This document shows, piece by piece, positions 58,380 through 64,000 of a stretch of 64,000 bases of DNA (position 1 is its first letter; each line of letters opens with the position of its first letter). The stretch is taken from the NCBI RefSeq assembly GCF_029962835.1, contig NC_080582.1, forward strand, positions 70,118,177 to 70,182,176, in the 5' to 3' direction. A model generated the notes under the pieces. It made no database searches, had not been told where the DNA came from, and was given only the letters and a program-made list of their open reading frames with translations. The translations under genes and the position numbers were made by a program. The stretch comes from Magnolia sinica (taxonomy: Eukaryota; Streptophyta; Magnoliopsida; Magnoliales; Magnoliaceae).

Positions 58380-61300
58380 TAGATGCATCATTTACAAGCA
58401 TATATGGATGCACATGAATACAAAACATAACAATCAAAAGGAATAGACTGATAGCCAATTGACCATTAGGGGGAATAGTTTTAACAGTTAAAGATGATCT
58501 AATATTATTTTTTTGGAGTAAAATACAACAAATACACTTGCTAGTCGATAGGAAGAAGATGTTGCCTATAAAGTAGGATGCAAAAAAACCAGACACCAAT
58601 CACACAAATCCAGCATTTTATTACTGAACATGGTATCCCTCAGATTAGGTCCGATATTGAAACAATTGTCTTCAAATTAAACTGAGTACATGCAATCGAA
58701 ATGAAACTGAACGCAAATTCAAACTATTAACTGAATCCAAATTAATTTGAATCACAGATGCCTATTCCATGTATCTTTTTTCTAAAACAGCAACTGAAAC
58801 TTAAAGCAGATGAAATTGCCCCTATGATGGCGTCTGTGGAGCTCATCGTCCAGGTCTGATGTATGTGTTATACATCCACTAACGTCATGTGTTTAACAGC
58901 TCAAAGCAATTTTGGATAAATTCGGGTGGATTACACCATACTAAATCAACATAGAGATTGAATGTCAACCATACAAGGTCTAAGTATTATATTTATATAC
59001 CATATAGACATGTTGTAGATGATCACACAAATCTGTTTAGCAGCTCAAATCATTTCGTAAATTCAGGTGGATTCCTACACATCGCCTGTTACATAATGAT
59101 TTTGAAATATAACCAAATGAAACTGAAGGCAGATTTTGAAAAATGAAACCAAACACCATCACAAATGCCTGGTCCATGAATCTTCTTCTAAAACAACCCC
59201 TTTTTTTTTCTTGAATGATAATAAAATTTTATTGAAAAAGGAAACCATGAAACAGAAAGGCAAAGATAGCAGTCAGGGCTGCTGAGATAGCAGTCAGTAG
59301 CTATTCAAACAACAACTTTTTATTAAACAATGTCTTTCTGTTCCGAGATCACTTATACATCACTCACAACAAACAATTAGAAGGTATAAAATGATATATA
59401 ATTGACCAACAGGGAGAATAGTTTTAACAGTTAAACAAATCTAATAGGTCTGATGTATGTGTTTTATATCCACTAACTTCAAGTGGCTGACAGTTAAAAG
59501 ATTTAAGTATCTCAAGTGGATTACACCATACACATTCAAAGTTGTGATTGAATGTCAACCCTCAGCCGAAATTGTAGTGTCTAAGTATTATGTTGAAATG
59601 CCATCTAAACCTGTTGAAGCTGGTCACACAAATCTGTTTGGCAACTCAAAGCAGTTTCTAATTTCATGTGGATTTTTTGAACCTTGCCTGAATTAAAATT
59701 GGATTAAAATATAACCAAATGGAACTGAAGGGAGATTTTGGGAAATGAAACTAAACACCATCACAAATGCCTGTTCCATGAATCTAAACTCTGAAACAGG
59801 AATTTTTTTGGACCTTCTACAGAGCATGCATCTTTGTTTGACCTCGTCTTATAACATGACTAATAACTGGGTTATCAAATATGACCACCAAATACTTTTA
59901 ATGCCTAAAAAAATGATCTGAGAGCTATTAAATCAAGTGAGATGAAAGCCTGAAATGAAAAATCTCAGCCTCATCATACGATGTTACGATATAAAATCCC
60001 TTCTGACAATAGTTTTTAGGTCTGCTATATAAACTTTCCATTCCTAGGTACATTGTGGATGTTAATGTGCTATTCTAGGGTGCCATATAAGTGTTAGTGC
60101 TTATGTCGTTTTGCTGGGGCCAATCGTTATTTGGTATGGTGTGTTTATTGGAACTAATATCGTGCATATATTTGGCACATAAAATGTACTGTCTGTGAGA
60201 TTTCGGTAACTAGTGAATGGTGTTCATGATACTCAGTTGTCATACTCTGTTGTCAATGGACTTCTTATACCTGGAACTTGGTGGAACTTGCTTTCTTCCT
60301 CTCTGATGACCCAGCTTGCTTCTAGAACTGTCCATTCTTTCTTTATTATAATGGACAAAAAAGCCTCTAATATTTGTATTAGCTTAATTTCAATTTCTAT
60401 CTTAACTGTAAGTTACACATGTTTATGTGACACTGTTTTATGTGTAACACTGAATGTTCTTTTTTCCCCCTTCAGATGATGGTAGAATGCATAAGCCAAG
60501 CAGAGATGTGTTCCCTATTGAGGCTCCAAAAGTAGGTATTGCTTCAGATGAAACTAGGGTGCACAAGATAAATAGAGATGCCTGCTCTGTAGAAGGTCCA
60601 TGAATCTGTTCCGAGATCAGTTATACATCAGTCAGAACTTCACAATCAGAAGGTATAGAATGATAGCCAATTGACTATCAGGGAGAATAGTTTTAAGAGT
60701 TAAATAAATCCAACAGGTCGGATGTATGTGGTTTATTTACAATAACTTCATGTGTTTGACAGTTAAAAGATTTTCGTATCTCAGGAGGATTGCACCATAC
60801 ACACTCGAAATAGTGATTGAATGTCAACCATTAGGAAAAATTGGCAAGACAAAAGTTGAGATTGCAGTAACTTGCTGTTGAAACAAATACTTTTTCTTAA
60901 ACGTTTTTATTTTTAAAATGAATGCTACTATTTGGAAGGGCAGACACTAAAACCTACACTAGAATCAAACTGTAGGTGTATTTAATTACAATACAGACTG
61001 CGTCAAAATCTCTTAGAAACTAAATCTGAATCTGTACATACCGTACTATAGAACATAGATTAACTAACTTATTGAAAAATCTCACAGTTTCAAACTCATT
61101 GTTTGTCCCTACTGAATTCATGCATGCACCAAATTTAAAAAGTACATGTTTTTAAATAAAATGTACACACCACTCAAAATCTCTCAGAAAGTAAATCTCA
61201 ATCTGAAGATACAGGATTACAGAAGATTGATTCACCAAAACAGTGGAAAATCGAACAGTTTCCCTCAACTTGCATGTCCTTACTGAACTGACACTTATAG

Positions 61301-62230
61301 TAGATTGAAACTATACATTTATGTAATTAAAATGCAGACTGCATCCAAAGATGTCAGCAAGTGAAACTAAATACAGAACATACATCAATCACGATCATGG
61401 AGTCACTCCAGTTTAAAGTTGTATCCAAGTCTTGCATGACATTGTGACTAATAGTTAAACTGTAAGTGATCTCTGATCAGAATCTGCATGTATATAAATT
61501 TAAAGGATCCATGCATCCAGTCTTCCAGTTACTGGAACTGAATATGCAAATCAATCATAAGATCTAGGCATAGGTTCACCAAAATGACCTGCCCAGCGAA
61601 GCCATCCAAAATTTTTGTTTGTGGAAATCCGAGTAAGTGTTGCACCTTTCTTATTAGCCTCCATTATTTATTACTGAACGTGCAAGTTCCCAAAACTTTT
61701 GGTTGAGAGCCTGGGATTGGTCCTCTTAAGGTCGGGTAGGGCTACTATTGGCCCTTAATCCGACTCAACAACTTGAGTCCCACCTGGCTAAGTTGCACTT
61801 TTAGAATCACTAGAAAGGAGATGCATCCTAGAAAATGCATATGTGGATGCATGAAAATACAGAAGAAGCCAACATAAGCTATAGAACAATAGCCATGAAA
61901 CACATTTGGAAGAATAGTTCTGACAGTTTACAAGTCGAAATCAGTTTCTACAAGTAACATACAACAAACACAGAAGCTAATCTATAGGTAGAATGTGCTT
62001 CTTATAAAGTAGTATGTAAATAAGCTAAACAGGAGGATCGAATTTTATGGATTTTTACTAAACATTAAACTCTTCAGATTTGCAAACAATTTGAAACTAA
62101 ATCAAAAATCTAAACGCAGATTGAAGTTGTAAATTGAATCGAAATGTTTTTCTGAATCATAAATGGCATGTTATACGAATCTATTTCTGAAACAGCATCT
62201 GAAACTTAAACACCTCAAGTATTGAAAATG
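58380..62230. repeat. Diverged direct repeats forming the right arm of the PIF/Harbinger element
   Basis: A unit containing TGATAGCCAATTGACCATTAGGG, GAATAGTTTTAACAGTTAAA, GGTCTGATGTATGTGTT and GATTACACCATAC is seen at about 58390-59210, 59340-59810 and 60607-60850. Another part of it (CTGAAACAGCATCTGAAACTTAAA, then ACATACAACAAACAC) recurs at 61830-62230, matching 58440-58820. Anchor spacing: 58449, 59392, 60662. The copies are diverged and non-coding. Confidence 0.65.
59810..60599 (+). mobile_element. Inverted-repeat unit carrying an exon-like segment
   Basis: 790 bp bounded by GGACCTTCTACAGAGCATGCATCT and its near-perfect inverse (23 of 24). Within it a pyrimidine-rich tract ends CTTCAG at 60475, followed by an open stretch of about 40 codons (DDGRMHKPSRDVFPIEAPKV, then GIASDETRVHKINRDACSVE) that looks like an exon with its upstream intron. 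The source gene is not recognised. It sits between two copies of the direct repeat unit. No target duplication was found. Confidence 0.45.
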
Positions 62231-62829
62231 AAAGTTGTAATATCATCCATTTTATAAGACACCTCAAGAAATAGATAAACATGGTATGAACAATATCAAT
62301 CAATGACTTACTTTCAACAATGAAGATGGTTAATAGGAGGTACCTGGACCGCAAAGTAAGAGCACACCACAGAGTCGAGGTCCCGACTCAAGGAGCTCTG
62401 CCATGCAAACCACAAAAACAAGTGGTTACTATTGTTACAACAACTAACTTACGTGAGAGAGCCATATAGAAGATTTTCATCTTGGAATCCTAATCATCTA
62501 CAACATGCACCTATTAGGCCCCGATGAGAAAATTCGGAATGCATGAAGGCAACCTCGAGACAATGATCTCAGAGGCCCTGTTAGCCGGTGATTTATTGGG
62601 GTAGATCAAGGACCACAACATTTTCTATCTGACCCTCTGTCATATAAAAACAGACAGAATCCCAGACGCGATGAAGAAAACCTACCTCAACTTCAAATCT
62701 CCAACAGCTCACCCTTGCAACACCTCTTTACACAATCAATTCAACAACCAACATGCATCCATATATAACATTGCATTCACACCAAAAAAATCGATCAAAT
62801 ACCATCTCTCCCGCCATGCCCTCTCTCCC
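62231..62829. other. PIF/Harbinger right arm, no gene recognised
   Basis: No frame or motif recognised. Confidence 0.4.
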
Positions 62830-63073
62830 GCTAGCGCGAGGGATTGATAAATTCCATCCATGGTCCGTACGAGGGACTGCGAAATGCAAAGGGATGGGCT
62901 CGATGCAGTATGAGAGAGCCGGCGACGATTCTAATGAGGGATTTCGCAATCCCTCCATATCTCAGTCAAATCCATCAAAGGGCGGAAGACGTCCCAAAGA
63001 TGACGCCGCCCAAATAGGGCGAGGGGTAGGGTAGGAGGGATTTAACAATCCCATCCCTCCAAAACCCTTCTAA
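62830..63073. repeat. Subterminal repeat region of the PIF/Harbinger right end
   Basis: Three short hairpin-like motifs of the GAGGGATT...AAT(C)CC type: 62839-62861, 62937-62959 and 63036-63060. Similar GGGATTGCAAATATCCC motifs lie inside the left end (30942-30958). Candidate binding sites of the transposition proteins. Confidence 0.5.
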
Positions 63074-63104
63074 TACACCGTAAGTGAAGCGCCCAAACAG
63101 ACCC
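63074..63104 (-). repeat. PIF/Harbinger right terminal inverted repeat
   Basis: Read on the minus strand it starts GGGTCTGTTTGGGCGC and matches the left end at 25 of 31 positions. TTA follows at 63105-63107. Confidence 0.75.
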
Positions 63105-63107
63105 TTA

Positions 63108-64000
63108 GGGGGTGTTTGGTGCATGGAATTAAGTGGTATTAAGTGGGATGAAAATGATATTATGCAATGATGACATGGTGTCATGGTTTATCTGCAAATT
63201 CCATGGTTTTATAGATACTATATATTATGTTTGGATTGTAAAGATTTAAAAGTTAAATCCTAGGATTCATCTGAACTCATGTCTGGATCGATAGATGGGA
63301 TCAACAAATCCCACCGTCCACTTGTTGACACAATCTGGAAATGTCGGAGTTTTTCCTAATGTATTGATTTCAACAAGTTATTTGGATCCCACTGTGATGT
63401 ATGTGTTATATCCACACCATCCATCCATTTTTCGTGATCGTTTTATAGCATGGGTCAAAAAATAAAGGAAATCAAAAGCTTACATAAACCACACTAGAAA
63501 GTAGTAGAGATAATGACGTTGATAGTTGAAACCTTCTTAGGGCCCACCGTTATGCATTTTTAACTATCAAACTTGTTCATAAGATCAGAGAGACTTGGAC
63601 GAAGGGAAAACACAAATATCAACTTGATTCAAAACTTCTATAACCCTCAAGAACTTTTCAACAGTAGGCATTCAATCCACAATGTTTTATATGGTGTGGT
63701 CCATGTGAGCATTCGATCTGCCTGATTTTTTTGGCTTATGCCCTAAAATGATCTTAAAAAATGGATGAATGGTTTGGATATATTCCATATATCATGGTGG
63801 GCCCCATAAAGCTTGCTCACATCAACGTACTCCTTAGTTGGATCGTCACAAAGCATGGATGAGATGGCATGCTACCTTTCAAATTTCAAATGTAATTTTC
63901 AAATGGATTTGAAAAGACTCCTACAATTCCATAGAATTCTTTGTAATCCTCCACAATACATGGCTCATTTTCCGATGCATATATACCTGGTAAAACAAAC
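63108..64000 (+). repeat. Start of a further Harbinger/Tourist-like repeat, containing a foldback element
   Basis: Begins GGGGGTGTTTGGTGCATGG directly after the TTA, a terminus like those of Tourist/PIF-type MITEs. The other end is probably outside the window. A foldback copy lies at about 63378-63818 (ATATCCACACCATCCATCC and its inverse arm near 63762, ending ATCATGGTGGGCCCCAT). No coding sequence. Confidence 0.45.

Larger units (their letters stand above)
30797..63104 (-). mobile_element. PIF/Harbinger DNA transposon swollen to 32 kb by nested insertions
   Basis: Terminal inverted repeats of 31 bp (30797-30827 and 63074-63104) match at 25 of 31 positions and begin GGG(C/T)CTGTTT. The element is flanked by TAA on the left and TTA on the right, fitting the 3-bp TWA target of PIF/Harbinger elements with one mismatch. 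Inside are the two genes expected of the superfamily, both on the minus strand: a DDE transposase (58027-50950) and a Myb/SANT-like protein (50606 to about 35690). Large insertions account for at least 20 kb: 36386-50218 (giant-LTR element), 51853-57624 (solo LTR) and 33079-35180 (another LTR). That the two distant ends belong to one element is inferred from the matching repeats and the gene content between them. Confidence 0.7.

Noticed and set aside
62728..63034. Overlapping small frames near the right end as a host gene
   Set aside because: They lie in the subterminal region of the PIF/Harbinger element and show no domain.

Overview
This window is plant nuclear DNA that is almost entirely transposable elements. 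I found no convincing host gene, tRNA, rRNA or CRISPR array. The evidence for a plant is the Copia and Gypsy-type LTR retrotransposons with initiator-tRNA-Met type primer sites, a PIF/Harbinger transposon carrying the usual plant pair of genes (DDE transposase plus Myb/SANT-like protein), hAT- and Mutator-type MITEs, and many microsatellites. The many foldback repeats built on GTGGGGCCCACC...ATCCACACCGTCCATCC resemble repeats I associate with magnoliid genomes (laurel and magnolia relatives); that placement is memory-based and tentative.

Layout. 1-7250 is a graveyard of non-autonomous DNA elements: a hAT-type MITE with a perfect 8-bp target duplication (1519-2114), two Mutator-type foldback MITEs with 9-bp duplications (3080-3701 and 4912-5515), and other foldbacks, some nested (2353-4296). 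7254-13582 holds a decayed Copia element (Copia-1) with short LTRs, abutting an inverted and a direct fragment of the same family; the inverted fragment carries a second hAT-type MITE. 13583-17350 has microsatellites, a diverged tandem duplication and an LTR-like block. 17388-27814 is a deleted Gypsy-type element (5-bp duplication GAGTC) whose 3' LTR is split by a structurally complete Copia element (Copia-2, 19917-26589, duplication GTAAT). A roughly 220-bp tandem repeat follows at 27.8-28.7 kb.

30797-63104 appears to be one PIF/Harbinger element with 31-bp terminal inverted repeats (25/31 matching), swollen to about 32 kb by insertions. Both of its genes lie on the minus strand. The Myb/SANT-like gene (50606 down to about 35690) is split by a Gypsy-derived element with two roughly 6-kb LTRs and only about 1.7 kb of degenerate internal sequence (36407-50193). 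The transposase gene (58027-50950) is split by a 5.8-kb solo LTR of a related family (51853-57624). Apart from that solo LTR, the four-exon transposase reads open with its DDE triad, while the Myb-like gene has several stops.

Nothing here works as a gene set of the host. The order of events can be read from the nesting: the PIF/Harbinger element came first and was later hit by two giant-LTR insertions on opposite strands; the Gypsy LTR was later hit by Copia-2. The two 6-kb LTRs look very similar to each other, so that insertion is probably among the youngest events. Coordinates of elements with recognised termini should be exact or nearly so; those of decayed fragments are approximate.
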